Below are positions 19,390 to 29,957 of a stretch of 64,000 bases of DNA, in pieces. The position numbers and the translations under genes are program-made. Position 1 is the stretch's first letter. Each line of letters opens with the position of its first letter. The notes below the pieces were generated by a model. It was not told the origin of the DNA. It searched no databases and saw only the letters and a program-made list of their open reading frames with translations. Where the stretch lies: NCBI GenBank assembly GCA_963662175.1, contig OY759217.1, positions 48,398,108 to 48,462,107 of the forward strand, given 5' to 3'. Source of the stretch: Aradus depressus (lineage: Eukaryota > Arthropoda > Insecta > Hemiptera > Aradidae).

Positions 19390-20757
19390 ATTGGAGGGGG
19401 AAATGCTGTGACGCACATCCAGGGAAGGTAGCCCTGGATAGTGTGGGACTCGAGACGGTTCACCATCACCATACCCACTAAAACCCCCTCCTTGCCGATC
19501 CTGATTCCCTTCCGCGGAACTGACGGTCTGTCATTACTTCGCGGAAGGGAGGAAGGGTGGCTGGTAACGCCCCTTCTTCTGTTTTATTACCGCTACTGTT
19601 CCTTGTCAGCCCTCTCCTGAAGGGCCAACCCGCCCATGATGAGCGCTGCAAAATCGCAGCCTTCATCCCACGACTCCTGGGAGCGCAGCATAGCGTCCAC
19701 GTAACTGGTAGCAGTCAGTGGGGCGCCCATGCTGCACTCCAGATTTTTCCTTCCCTCCTCAAATCTGGGGCATTTGAGGAGGACATGCTCCGCCGACTCC
19801 GTCTCACCAAGGCACGCGGGGCAGTCTGGTGTTGTTGCTGCCCCGATTTTGTGGAGGTACCCCCGGAACCCACCGTGTCCCGTGAGTACCTGGGTGAGGT
19901 GGTAATTCACCTCCCCATGCTTTCTGGTGAGCCAAGGCTCGACTCGAGGGATGAGCCGATGGGTCCACTGTCCCTTTGTGGACTTGTCCCATTCTTCCTG
20001 CCACTCCCTAATTGTCCTGGCCCTCTCTGGCTCTGCTGGACCAGGGCTGGCCCCCGCGTCCTGATAGAAGACCCGGTTTCCCCTGTGGTCGAAGCGCTGC
20101 ACCACCTCTTCCACCTGAACCGGGTCTTGTTTCCTTTTGAAGTGTCGCGTACGTTCCCGTGCCAAGAGGTCAATGGGGGGCAGCCCAGCAATTACATAGG
20201 CAGCGTCGCCAGAAACTGTTCGGTAGGCGCATGCGACTCTCAGTGCGCTTCGCCTGTGAGCGGGGGCGATCAGCCTCAGGTATGAGGGAATCCTCGTTGC
20301 ATCTGCCCATGTCGGGGCCCCGTGCAGAAGGATGGAAGTGCTGACTCCTGCCAGCAGTCTTCTCCTGCTCTGCCTAGGGCCACCGACGTTGGGCAGAATT
20401 CTCGAAATCGCCGCCGATGTCCTGGCGGCCTTCGCTCCCACGTATTTGAGGTGCTCCCTAAAAGTGAGCCTCTGATCCAGCATTACTCCCAGGTACCTGA
20501 TTGCCGGTTGGGTCTCGATAGTATAACCCTGGAAGGTCAGTGACATGTTGGTTCTGGCCTTCCTCCCGGTGAAGAGTACTGCATCCGTCTTGTGGATGGC
20601 CAGGGAAAGGCCCACATTATACATTAAAATATCTTATAAATTAGATACAAAGCGGATATTAACTATTAGAGTCTGACACACATGAATTAGAATTAAAAAT
20701 ACTACTAAAAAACAAAATGAAATGAATAAATAAATACTTGAAAATATGAGTATGACT
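19285..20757 (-). repeat. repeat family D, minus copy split by a LINE
   Basis: The left part (19285-19359, 'CCGTTAAACCAATGTATGGT') and right part (20618-20757, 'ATATCTTATAAATTAGATAC', GAGTCTGACACACATG) match the contiguous copy at 13300-13500. The LINE at 19360-20617 was therefore inserted into an existing family D element. Confidence 0.6.
19360..20617 (-). mobile_element. 5'-truncated non-LTR retrotransposon, R1-like, with poly(A) and target duplication
   Basis: The minus strand carries a ~340-residue ORF (to 19593). It starts just after the YxDD catalytic box with 'LAIHKTDAVLFTGRK', continues 'IRYLGVMLDQRLTFREHLKY', 'LLARERTRHFKRKQ' and 'LTGHGGFRGYLHKIG', and has a zinc knuckle C-x2-C-x8-H-x4-C (C268, C271, H280, C285 of the ORF) before 'EGCDFAALIMGGLALQERAD'. 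This layout is characteristic of the R1/LOA side of the non-LTR tree. A 3' UTR (19388-19592) and a ~28-bp poly(A) (poly-T on plus, 19360-19387) follow. TATACATT flanks both ends (19352-19359, 20618-20625). It lacks endonuclease and RT catalytic parts, so cannot move itself. G+C content is far above its surroundings, consistent with a recent insertion. The plus-strand ORF at 19557-20285 is its shadow. Confidence 0.85.
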
Positions 20758-20865
20758 AAGAAAAATTTAGGACTACCACAGATGTGTCGGGCTCATGTCC
20801 ATTAGAACGACGAAAGAGCACTCTTGTAGTAGACGATATAACCTCGTAGTTAGACTCCAGAATAA
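20758..20865 (+). mobile_element. tRNA-derived SINE (family 1), 3' fragment
   Basis: Only the 3' part: 'AATTTAGGACTACCACAGAT', 'GTCGGGCTCATGTCCATTAG', 'ACGATATAACCTCGTAGTTA'. The head is missing. Confidence 0.8.
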
Positions 20866-20953
20866 AAAACCTTATCAAATAAAAGTTGAAGAGAAAATTG
20901 AAAAGCACATATATCGAGGAGAGGAGGAGAAAAGCACATCATATGAAATAAGA

Positions 20954-21110
20954 GAGGGCGCCGGTAGCTCAGTGGTATGCGTGCTTGCCTTCTGAGCTCA
21001 AGAACATGGGTTCGAAACCCGACCGAGGCCCTTAGTTTATTTTATGTGGGAGGTAAAGCACGTCGTCCTTCGGATGGGACGTTAAGCGATGGTCCCAAGC
21101 CTGTACGTTG
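20954..21110 (+). mobile_element. tRNA-derived SINE (family 1), 3'-truncated
   Basis: Excellent head ('GCCGGTAGCTCAGTGGTATG', B box 'GGGTTCGAAACCC') and body to 'GGTCCCAAGCCTGTACGTTG', then an abrupt end. Confidence 0.85.
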
Positions 21111-21114
21111 TTTT

Positions 21115-21420
21115 TGTTGAAAGTTTTCGGGATCAGGGGGAAAGATGAAATTCCAATGAAATGTTTGACGGATTACATAATGCCACTAACCCCCTCCCCT
21201 GCTATATAGAGTATCCAACTGTATTTAGCAGTTAACCTCCCCCGTCGAAGTGTTACGAGAGGAGAGAAGTGGTTTGAAGTCCGGTCATGCAGCCCCCAAA
21301 CCATGACCAGTTTACCAAAGACTTGAGAAACTCCCAACCTAACCTGACAACCTCCAGACCAATATTAATACACTCTCCCAACAACATTCTGTCAACCTTT
21401 ATCCAATTGAAAATTTCCGT
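21115..21420. other. unassigned sequence
   Basis: Weak similarity to TTCCCC-element words near 21160-21200, otherwise nothing recognised. Confidence 0.35.
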
Positions 21421-21426
21421 TTTTCT

Positions 21427-21998
21427 TCCCAGCTATACGAAATATAGAGGAAATTCTGTGAGAAGTTTTCATGTTTTCCGACCTCCTGATTCTAAAATTG
21501 AAAAATAAAAAATGTATCGACACGAAATTTTGTATATGTATCTAGAGCCCTCTAAGGACAACACCTTTCAATTTTCAGACATATCGGCCAAAGGGAAGGG
21601 GGGATTAGTGGGAGGCTTAACACAAAAACTTCAAAGCCCTATAAGTAATTTTCGGAGGAATCAGCCGATGGTGTGGCTCAACTCAAAAATCCCAATAACT
21701 TCCGATCTAATGAATGTATCGTCCAGAATTTTAAATTTAAATTAATAACCTCATAAGGATGGCATTTATCAATTCATCGCGAAACCGTTTGAAAAGACGG
21801 GGGCTCGACTCAAATACCCTAAAAACTGCGGAAGTAACAGATGTAGCTACACAAAATTTAGAGGATTCAGAAGCCACTATGTAAGTCAAACATTGAGCTT
21901 TACCCCAAACTGTCGATTGGCTTTGAAGGGAGAGCGAAAACTTAATTTATTTATTTGTGCTGAGGAAGTACGTTGACAGTGATTGACCGACTATTATT
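21427..21998 (+). repeat. TTCCCC element, near full length
   Basis: Right part of the hairpin ('CAGCTATACGAAATATAGAG'), 'CGACCTCCTGATTCTAAAAT', several monomers with 'AATGTATCGACACGAAATTT' and 'TAACTTCCGATCTAATGAAT', and the end 'TTTGTGCTGAGGAAGTACGT' plus GTGATTGACCGAC. ORFs at 21512-21745 are chance readings of monomers. Confidence 0.75.
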
Positions 21999-22183
21999 CT
22001 TTCCTACAATGTGTACCATTGTGCTGCACATGAGATATAAAACGCTTCGGAAAAACTGCGATTTAGATAAATTTGACAATTGGCATAAAAAGTTGTCATT
22101 GGACGTTGTACTTTTTCCAATTCCCGAAATATACCAACTTTGAAGTAACAGAAACTCATCAAAAAAAAAAAAAATCTAAAATG

Positions 22184-22403
22184 TCAGTAAAATTCGATAC
22201 CCTCGGACCGCTTTGATGTTGTGAATCCTTTGAAGTTTCCAAAGAACTTCACTGATTCAAAGGACAATTCTGAAGTTCTCTCAATTGTCTTATTGAAATA
22301 AAATACATCTAATATTATACGATACATTAAAATAACACTGTTGTCCACAATTTTATTGGGCAGAGTCAGCTTCCAGTCATATTGGACCATCTTCAGTGCT
22401 AAC
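22184..22403 (-). repeat. dispersed fragment with decayed hammerhead-like motif
   Basis: On the minus strand 'CACTGAAGATGGTCCAATAT' then GACTGGAAGC resembles CTGAAGA, stem (GGTCC with GACT) and a decayed GAAAC. The GIY-YIG fragment lies 200 bp away. The ORF (22184-22390) has no domain I can name. Confidence 0.3.
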
Positions 22404-22607
22404 TGTAGATAAAAATTACTAATAATAAAAATATATGCCCATGAAATGAGAAATAAATAAAATATAATAATTTACAAACTTTTTTAATGATTTGGTGTCA
22501 TCACTATGATCAAAAGATACTAGTAATTAAGAAATTAAAACATTTCTTAGATAAATTATTAAAAGAACGAATATATATAAATATTTTATCAATAAATAAA
22601 TTATTTT

Positions 22608-22688
22608 AAAAACCTACATGCACGAAAAATATTCTGCGGGACCTGTGGAATCTCATATGTTGGACAAACGGGTCAATCTATTAAATTT
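22608..22688 (+). pseudogene. GIY-YIG-like fragment of a Penelope-like element
   Basis: The plus strand reads 'IFCGTCGISYVGQTGQSIK' before a stop. Cysteines C-x2-C directly ahead of GxSYVGQTGQSIK match the start of the GIY-YIG endonuclease domain of Penelope-like retroelements, which typically reads C--C---YIGETGRS. Only ~27 codons survive, so it is a relic. Confidence 0.55.
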
Positions 22689-22699
22689 TAATTTTTCTC

Positions 22700-23290
22700 A
22701 ACTACTTCCGTTTTTGACTTTCACAATTTTTTTTTAATTACAAGTAAGCTTTAAGTAAAATTGGCATCTAAATAGTGTTTATTTTTCTCCTATTTTTTCA
22801 AATTTCCAAAAATTCATCGTCTAAAATTTTAGAAAAAAATTGTATTTATAATAAAAAAAAGATGTTCTGCAAGAGTGCGTACACAATTCACCTACATGCA
22901 CGAATATTATAATGCTCAAATCGTAACTCTAATCTTGCGGTTTCAGCATGCAACATTGTATCCTGCTCACATCAAGGTATCTGTTGGACTTACCCCTCGG
23001 ATGGGTCCAGATTTGGTCTCGACAATCCTGGACGAGTACCTCGGTCCGGCGGCTAGGGGCGCTAGGAGCGTGGCCAGGGTTAGAAGCCAGCCTAACATCC
23101 CACCGCATCTCTGTCTCTATCCTCACATCATCTGCAAAAAAACAAAATAAACAAGACCGTGAGTACATTGACTACTTCATCACAAATTAACCAATAAAAT
23201 ATAAAAAAAAATTAATTTGGTTATTTTTTTGCTGCATGAGATGAGACATTTATATTTTGTATTTTTATATAAAAAATAGTTGATGAGGCA
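22700..23290. other. unassigned sequence with one G+C-richer patch
   Basis: The patch 22950-23130 is G+C-rich and has overlapping ORFs on both strands; the minus frame reads 'MRWDVRLASNPGHAPSAPSR'. It could be a retrotransposon remnant or an exon, but I see neither a domain nor convincing splice sites. Confidence 0.3.
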
Positions 23291-23299
23291 ATTATAGGA

Positions 23300-23540
23300 C
23301 TTAATTATACCATACACTTTTGTAAAAATCATTCTTCCTTCTCTCCATTTCAAATTCATTTCATACTGGCATTACTGGGTATAAGAAAGTAATTTGTTGG
23401 CCTCATCAGCTCTTTGTTTCATTGTGGAGAGTGATTCTTCCCGTGTGGCCGGGATGAAATGAATTTGAGATGGGGAAGTGGAAGGGAGAGTGATCTGTAC
23501 TAAAGTGGTTGGTATAAAAAAGTCCTGTAATGGCTTCATC
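23300..23540. repeat. foldback repeat copy (family C)
   Basis: Left arm 'TCAAATTCATTTCATACTGG' then CATTACTGGGTATAAGAAAGT; right arm 'GGGATGAAATGAATTTGAGA', 'AGAGTGATCTGTAC', 'GGTTGGTATAAAAAAGTCCT'. The arms are near-complements around a ~60-bp centre. Confidence 0.7.
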
Positions 23541-23654
23541 TCATATTTATTTTCAAAAAAAGATTAACTTTATTATTTAAAATGGATTATTCGATCATAA
23601 GACTTTTCTGACTGTCGTTTCTATTCTCCTAAGTTTTTTGGTAACTTTGAACAG

Positions 23655-23900
23655 GTTAGTTGAATTAGTGTGTACAATAGCAATAGAAATTTTAGAATAT
23701 TACTTGAAGGGCTTAGGTATGAGTTTTGTCCTGAAAGTGCCTGCAGGCTCTGTACCTTAGACGAAAAGGACGACCTCATACACTTTTTGTTTCATTGTCC
23801 CTATGTGTGTATCCCCAGGAAGCATTTCTCCTCAATTATCTCATCAATAAAACAGAATATTACTCAGAAACATTTGTTCATATTTAAAATAATTTAGAAG
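23655..23900 (+). mobile_element. LINE C-terminal fragment
   Basis: The plus strand reads 'CRLCTLDEKDDLIHFLFHCP' and continues YVCIPRKHF. C-x2-C ... H-x3-C with HFLFHCP-Y--R--F is the usual end of a non-LTR retrotransposon RT ORF. Only ~75 residues survive, followed by a poly-T/A-rich tail at about 23908-23930. Confidence 0.7.
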
Positions 23901-24134
23901 TTAGAAAAATTAACAATTTTTTTTTTTTTTTACTGTTGCCTTGAAAATAAAGAATAAAATAATTTAATTTGTTGCATGTAAGATGGATATATATATTTTT
24001 TATTATTTTTTTTTTATTTCTTCATATTCATGTCATATTTTGTTTTATATAATTTTTGAATTGTTTCTTTTGAATTGTTATTGTTTCTTTTATCCTGGTT
24101 CACTATTCATATTTAAAGAGCATGTCCATTTAAG

Positions 24135-24385
24135 AACAGAAGTAATGAATGTATCAACACGAAGTGTTATATGTGAATCCAAAACCAAATAAGCCCCACA
24201 CCTATAAATTTTCAGCTAAATCGAATGGCAAGTGGGAGATTAAAGGAGATAGACCCTCAAAAACTCTAATAACTGTTGTTGTAATGTAACCTATCCTCAC
24301 GGAATTTAGTTTGAGGATTCAGAGTCCCTAAACACCTATTGAATTTCAACCAAATCGATTTTCAGAGGGAGAGTGATTCACCAAC
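24135..24385 (+). repeat. TTCCCC element, internal part
   Basis: Two monomers ('AATGAATGTATCAACACGAA', 'ACTCTAATAACTGTTGTTGT') and a 3' region with 'AATCGATTTTCAGAGGGAG' joined directly to GTGATTCACCAACGAC. Confidence 0.65.
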
Positions 24386-24889
24386 GACATATTAATATAC
24401 AATATTTTTTATAGTATACTGCAATTACGTGAGTTAATAATTGTCATTAAGGGTAAGTAAATGAACAAAGACGATTAAGGTGTGAAGTGGATGAATTTAT
24501 GATGGAAGAAGCCACAAACTCAATAAAAATGTCGAGAGTTTCTTCACCAAGATGAACTATCCATCATGTGAAGCAATTGTGACTGTCAGAAGGGATTAAA
24601 TGAAGAAGATACAACCAGAAGAAGAAGAAGATGAAGAATAAAGAGTGGGAGAGTTGATGAAAACACACTTGAGAGCAACATTCATGAATCAGGCCTTCAC
24701 CTCAGGCATCATTTCTAAAGAAGCTTTCATCCTATCATTTTGTTCCTCATTCAATATGTACAATAAAATGAACATTTTTAAATGAATTGTTACAGTCAAA
24801 AAGACAGAACAGAATAAAGGAAAGGCTTTTCATTTAAATCATTCGAAGGAACCGTGATTTACAGCAAGTATTGCAATCGCGCGAAAATC

Positions 24890-25210
24890 CGAGATCAAGT
24901 CTTCAACGGAATTTCACATTCCAAGCACTTTTTGAGTGCTCATCTCAAAAAATATTGTAGAACTTGTAGTTTTGAAATGAAGATGTCACATGTGCTGAAT
25001 TAGGCCTGATTAGATTTTGGCAAAAATTAGACAAAAGTTGAAGTCAGTTTACTTTGAGGCCTAAGTACATTTTCAAGAGACCGCTTATATTTATGACGTA
25101 ATAAAACCTCTCTTATAATAAAAGTTGTGAAGAATACTAAAAGGTACATTTTATATAATACATAGGTACATATTTTTTCAAAAGTTGCCGGGTTTGCAAG
25201 CTACATGCCA
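24890..25210 (+). repeat. dispersed repeat family B
   Basis: Shared words: 'AGATTTTGGCAAAAATTAGA', 'CAGTTTACTTTGAGGCC', 'CGCTTATATTTATGACGTAA', 'CGGGTTTGCAAGCTACATGC'. The same order occurs near 32390-32600 and 57940-58080. Confidence 0.55.
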
Positions 25211-25482
25211 AAAAGATGGTGGGTTCTTCCCGAAACTATTTGCTAGATTGTAAGACAAAAAAATAAATTGAGAGAAGAATAAAGATGTGAAAATAGTGTA
25301 TAACTTTTCTACACATGATTGTATGAAACCACACAATACAATATTACATTAATTATACAAACGGGTAGAATGAAAAATTCGGTTCGCAACTTTAGTACGC
25401 TTTGCACTGTAAAAAAATAATGATGGAATCGCACTTTATAGTCAATGTTAATGCTTTAACCTTTTAAAAATTACAATGAAGC

Positions 25483-25760
25483 GAGAGAGCGCTGGTAGAT
25501 TAAAGGTAGTTTGCTTGTCTACTGAACTCAAGATCGCGGGTTCGAAAACCGGCCATGTCCTTAGGTCCTTTGGTCCATAGGATGGTCCTGGGCTTATGCG
25601 GTCAGGTACTTGTTAAGAACTCCCATTTTAGATTAAATTTAAGTAGGCAAATTTTAGGAGTGGCAGAGTGGAGTCGGGATATGTCAACAAAACTAGAGCT
25701 CTCTGGTAGTAGGCGATATGACCTCGTAGTTAAAGCCCGGGCATGAGTCACATTAACTAA
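25483..25760 (+). mobile_element. tRNA-derived SINE (family 1), diverged
   Basis: Head altered ('GAGCGCTGGTAGATTAAAGG'), B box 'GGGTTCGAAAACCGG', body with several deletions, 3' part 'AGGCGATATGACCTCGTAGT' and GGGCATGAGTCAC intact. Confidence 0.8.
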
Positions 25761-26144
25761 CACAACATTGGATCAGTGCAATTCTACATGCAAGCCCTAT
25801 GAATGTTGATTTAAATCTAGTATGTTCTGATTAGAAATACACACATCCCTTCATTATATTTGTTGTTTATATTTCACGGCTGGCAAATTAATTTAACAAA
25901 GAATGAATACCAATCAATGTTTGAATGTATACGTATGAGGTTGTTGTGTAATCGTATGTTCCGGTGTCTGGTATAGTGTAGTGTGGTGATGTATTAAATA
26001 TTACGTGGTATTCGTCAAAGAACGTAACTAGTCAAGATTTTTTATGAGTAAATATCGTAGCTCGCATCCCCCCTCCCGTACTTCCGAGAAACGAATTCGT
26101 GCTCTAGTAATCTCATGAAACCAAACGTATAACGTTAAGTAAGC

Positions 26145-26640
26145 ACAAGGAACACATTGAAGGGTTACATAGGTGTCGAGGAACACACTGAAGGGATCCT
26201 TATGGAGGAATCTTTAGTTACGAAGAACACATTGAAGGGTTACGTAAGATCGAGAAACACATTGAAGGGTTACCATAGGTGTCGAGGAACACACGTCGTA
26301 GGCACGAGTAACACATTAAAGGAATCTTTAGGTACGAGGAACACATTGAAGGGTTACGTAAGTATGAGAAACACATTGAAGGGTTACGTAAGTACGAGAA
26401 ACATATTGAAGGGTTACGTAGGTGTCGAGGAACACACGTCGTAGGAACACATCAAAGGAATCTTTAGGTACCTGAAACACATTGAAGGGTTACGTAAGTA
26501 CGAGGAACACACGTAGGTGTCGAGGAACACACTGAAGGGATCCTTATGTACGAGGAACATAATGGAGGAATCTTTAGGTACGAAGAACACATTGAAGGGT
26601 TACGTAAGATCGAGAAACACATTGAATGTGTTCCGGTACC
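26145..26640 (+). repeat. imperfect ~30-bp minisatellite
   Basis: About 15 irregular units built on 'GAACACATTGAAGGGTTACG' and spaced by TAAGTACGAG or TAGGTGTCGAG. ORFs 26157-26444 and 26517-26729 (repeated NTLKGYV) follow from the array. It is bounded on the right by a TTCCCC element. Confidence 0.8.
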
Positions 26641-26644
26641 AGTA

Positions 26645-26910
26645 TAATATAACTCCCAATAGAATAAATATTTCGAAACGAAATTCTACATACGTATCAC
26701 TAGAACTTAATAAGGACGACTTCTGTTGATTTTCAGACAAAGGGAATTAGGGGAAGAAGGGCTTAAGACAAAAACTCCAATTAATACTAAATTTAATATG
26801 AATTGAGAACTCCATGAGTAAGATACCTACTGATTTTCAACCAAATTAGCGGATTGGTTACAGAACGAGAACTTCCTTGATTCGTTCGCGCCGGTTAAAG
26901 TTCCGTACAG
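26645..26910 (+). repeat. TTCCCC element, partial copy
   Basis: Starts at 'AACTCCCAATAGAATAAATA', includes 'TGTTGATTTTCAGACAAAGG', ends near 'ATTCGTTCGCGCCGGTTAAA'; the terminal GGGGAAGT is lost. Confidence 0.6.
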
Positions 26911-27404
26911 TACTCGTACATTGCCGTTCATTCAACGACCACATTTCTTAGTTTAAAGTAACATTTTTAAAAAAATGCCTCCCCTTTAATTAAATTTGGA
27001 AGTATTTTAATGCAAAAAAAAAAAATATATTATTTTCAATTGTGTGGGCATATTGATATTTTGAGAAACCGAAGCACGTCCAGGATGTCTGGAGAATCTT
27101 CCTCTTTCTAGTCATTAAACTTAAATGCAGGGTATTTAAAGTTGTGTGATCTGAATATCACTTCAATATTAGTTTTTAATAACTGGGAGATATTGAATTA
27201 ATGATTATGTCACGTGTATTATTATTGGGAATATATGTGCCTTTGAAACAGCTAATTAGGTTTAGCTCCTCATTTCGAGAGATCGATGATTTTGTGTTTG
27301 ATGTTGATAATAAATTAAGGACATAATGAGCTGACGAAATGATCTCTTGCTGAATAAATAAATATCATAAATTTATGATAGATGTTGAATATTATAGTTA
27401 ATTA

Positions 27405-27595
27405 TTGTGACTCATCGGGCATGAAACCCCGGGCGGCTTCAAGTACAAGGTCATATCGCCAACTACCAGAGCGCTCTTTCATCGCTCCGACTGTGTTCGC
27501 TACCTAAGATAGGGGGGGGGGGGGGGGGGGGGGGGGTCTTTAACGAGTATCTGACATCGCATAAGATCGGAACCATAGCTTTACGTTACTGCTCT
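27405..27595 (-). mobile_element. tRNA-derived SINE (family 1), fragment with poly-G expansion
   Basis: 'TCATATCGCCAACTACCAGA' and 'TCTTTAACGAGTATCTGACA' are SINE blocks. Where the family has TAGGGGTCTTTAACG this copy has a 25-bp poly-G run (27512-27536). The head is missing. Confidence 0.75.
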
Positions 27596-27925
27596 ATACA
27601 CCCTACAAAACTAGTCGACCGTTTGCGCCAATATTCGATAGTTGACTTACATAGAGGCTCTTAAATCCTTTTACTTTTTGTGTCGATAAATTCATTGAAT
27701 TTAGCCCCTCTTCTGAACTTCCCCTCCCCTTCAGCCGATATCGTTGAAATTCGACAGGTTATGTCCTCATTGGGTTTTGAATTCAAATATGAAAATTAAT
27801 ATCGATACATTCGTTACATCATAAGTTGGGATTTTTGAGTTGAGCATCCCCTCTGATCCCCCCTTCCCTTCTGCCGATTCTGCTAAAAATTGATGTGTCG
27901 TCCTTATAGAATCTTAAATTATAAC
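27595..27925 (-). repeat. TTCCCC element, internal monomers
   Basis: 'AACTAGTCGACCGTTTGCGC', 'TAGTTGACTTACATAGAGGC', and two further monomers with GCCGATATCGTTGAAATTCG and 'GCCGATTCTGCTAAAAATTG'. Confidence 0.7.
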
Positions 27926-27958
27926 AGTTATAAATGTACAAATTAAGGTGAAACTAAA

Positions 27959-28305
27959 GGTTAGGTTTTAGGTTTTATGACTCATGCCCGGGCTTTAACT
28001 ACGAGGTCATATCGCCTACTACCAGAGCGCTCTTTCGTCACTCTGGTGGACATGAGCCCGACTCTACTGTGGGAGTCCTAAATTTTGCCTATCCTAAATT
28101 TTTATTCATCTAGATTAGGGGTCTTTAACGAGTACCTGACATCGTACAGGCTCGGGACCATCGCTTAACGTCCCATCCGAAGGACGGCGTGCTTAAGTTT
28201 ATTTTACCTCCCAGATAAAATAAACTAAGGGCCTCGGTCGGGCTACGAACCCACAACCTTGAGCTCAGAAGTCAAGCACGCATACCACTGAGCTACCGGC
28301 GCCCT
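27959..28305 (-). mobile_element. tRNA-derived SINE (family 1), full length, best reference copy
   Basis: Complete minus copy of 347 bp: CCTAA-type tail (read as GGTTAGGTTTTAGG on plus), all body blocks, B box complement, and head ending 'GAGCTACCGGCGCCCT'. Perfect 11-bp target duplication GTGAAACTAAA (27948-27958 and 28306-28316). The head resembles a tRNA in its A- and B-box regions (internal pol III promoter), but I would not call it a functional tRNA. Confidence 0.93.
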
Positions 28306-28384
28306 GTGAAACTAAATAAATAAAGTAAATGAAAACATTCACTATAAATGGCTAAAGAGATTGAAATAAACTATGAGGTATTAA

Positions 28385-28871
28385 TAAAACATATCTTTGA
28401 AACTACAATGGAGGATGGTTGCAGCTTTCATTGTCGCATATTATATAAAATGTGCCTTTTAGTTTTCGCTACTACTTTTACTTGAAAGAATATTAAATTT
28501 TAAAAAAATAGGGGGGTCTTGAAGGGCTTAGAGGGGAGGTGCTTGGCCTTATAAACATTTGAGCTCAAACTCGAAGTCTCTAGCTGTAATAGAGACCGAG
28601 ATCCCTACACAGGTTCCAATGAAACCTGAAGATCTTGGAAATGGCAAACCTGATTTCCACCAAACATGGCTAAGAACCATCTCGCAAATACCAGCTTTTG
28701 AAACAAAAAAAAAAAACGCTTTGAAATCTGTTCAGCAGTCTTGGAGCTACGATGCCATAGACAGACAAAGGTTTCAAACGTATTACACCCCTCCTTTTGC
28801 GTCGGGGGTTAAAAATACTTCCTTTTGACCTATTATATAACTTCCCCTATATTTTGTATAGCTAGGGAAGT
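28385..28871. repeat. chimeric repeat ending in a TTCCCC hairpin
   Basis: Contains 'CTTGGAGCTACGATGCCATA' then GACAGACAAAGG and 'CCCCTCCTTTTGCGTCGGGG' then TTAAAAA, a sequence style I associate with a widespread lepidopteran repeat. It is followed after ~30 bp by a TTCCCC hairpin (28840-28871). The ORF 28559-28828 is a chance reading. Confidence 0.45.
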
Positions 28872-28959
28872 AAAAAGAGGTTCAACGTAAGAACAACTTC
28901 ATTATATATCTCGAAAAGGATACATGGCAACGTTCCCTAGGTAGAGGAGTAAGGTAGAA

Positions 28960-29385
28960 CATAGCTATCATGAGGATTGAGGTATACTCGTTCCAGGCTG
29001 TCGGAGCCTTTGTATACCTGGGCTCATAGGTCAGCTTCCACTACAAGGTGAGAGAAGTGATAGACCGGAGAGTTGCTGCTGCCAATCGAAGCCACTACGG
29101 GCTCCAACGTCATCTCATGTCTCAGGACTGCTGACCAAGCAAATAGCTGTTCAGGCCTGTCCTGAGTTATAGGGCAGAGACCTTGACGACCACCAGAGCA
29201 GACAGCCCAAGGTCACAGACGTGATAAGACTGGCGAGGCTTCGATGGGGCTGAAACTCCGCGAAGACTGATGTTGCTGATCCCGGAAGGAAACAGAAGAA
29301 GACTCAGGTAAAGATGGATGGACGCAGTGGAGGAACTGAAGGAGGCAACGGCTCGAACGAGGATGATGATGACGATTCTTATCAT
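28960..29385 (+). pseudogene. degenerate LINE reverse-transcriptase C terminus
   Basis: With stops and frameshifts, the plus strand gives 'FQAVGAFVYLGS', 'VIDRRVAAANRSHYGLQ' and then, in another frame, KVIRLARLRWG, a GRPRMRWMD-like block and EEL-EA-AR. This is the usual C-terminal order (F-YLGS, RI--A---Y-GL, R-RW-GH, GRP---W-D) of RTE-type LINEs. Inactive. Confidence 0.65.
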
Positions 29386-29957
29386 TTTATTTATTCTTTT
29401 AGTTTCACACACTTATGACAATTATTGATTTTCAGTCAAATCGGTCGGTTGGTTTTAGAGGGAGAATTTAGTTGACCACGTCGAAACACGAATCCTCTTT
29501 TCCTTCGTGTTCATACTCGTAGACAGTTGCCATCTCACTCAACCCTGATCCCTATTTTAATAAATATAAATGGATTTGAGTAAACAAGTATCAAAATCTT
29601 GTAATCGTGTTGTCTTATCTAACTTTTTCCTAATTGAAAATCTTCTCTCCTATAATTGCAAAATGTTGAAAAAATAAAAATAAAAAAATAAGAAAATCTC
29701 AAGTGAAAACTCATTTCTGAGTAATTGGCTATGAGCTGGCGGATAATTAACGTTTTTCTGCTTATATATACAGGCCTTGAGCTTCCAGTTCCCAAAAAGC
29801 CAGTTGTTACAAGTGGATGCTCTCAAGAAAGCAAGTATTTGTGCGTATTAATTATTTAACTTTTTAATCCTCTGTGCTTAAGTTTTATTAAAAAATACTT
29901 CAGAAATTCATTTCCTTTTTACTTTTCTATGTACGGAGAAAATAATATAATAAAAAT

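Noticed and set aside
19557..20285. 242-residue plus-strand ORF
   Set aside because: Exact shadow of the R1-like LINE ORF on the minus strand, which has recognisable RT and zinc-knuckle motifs.
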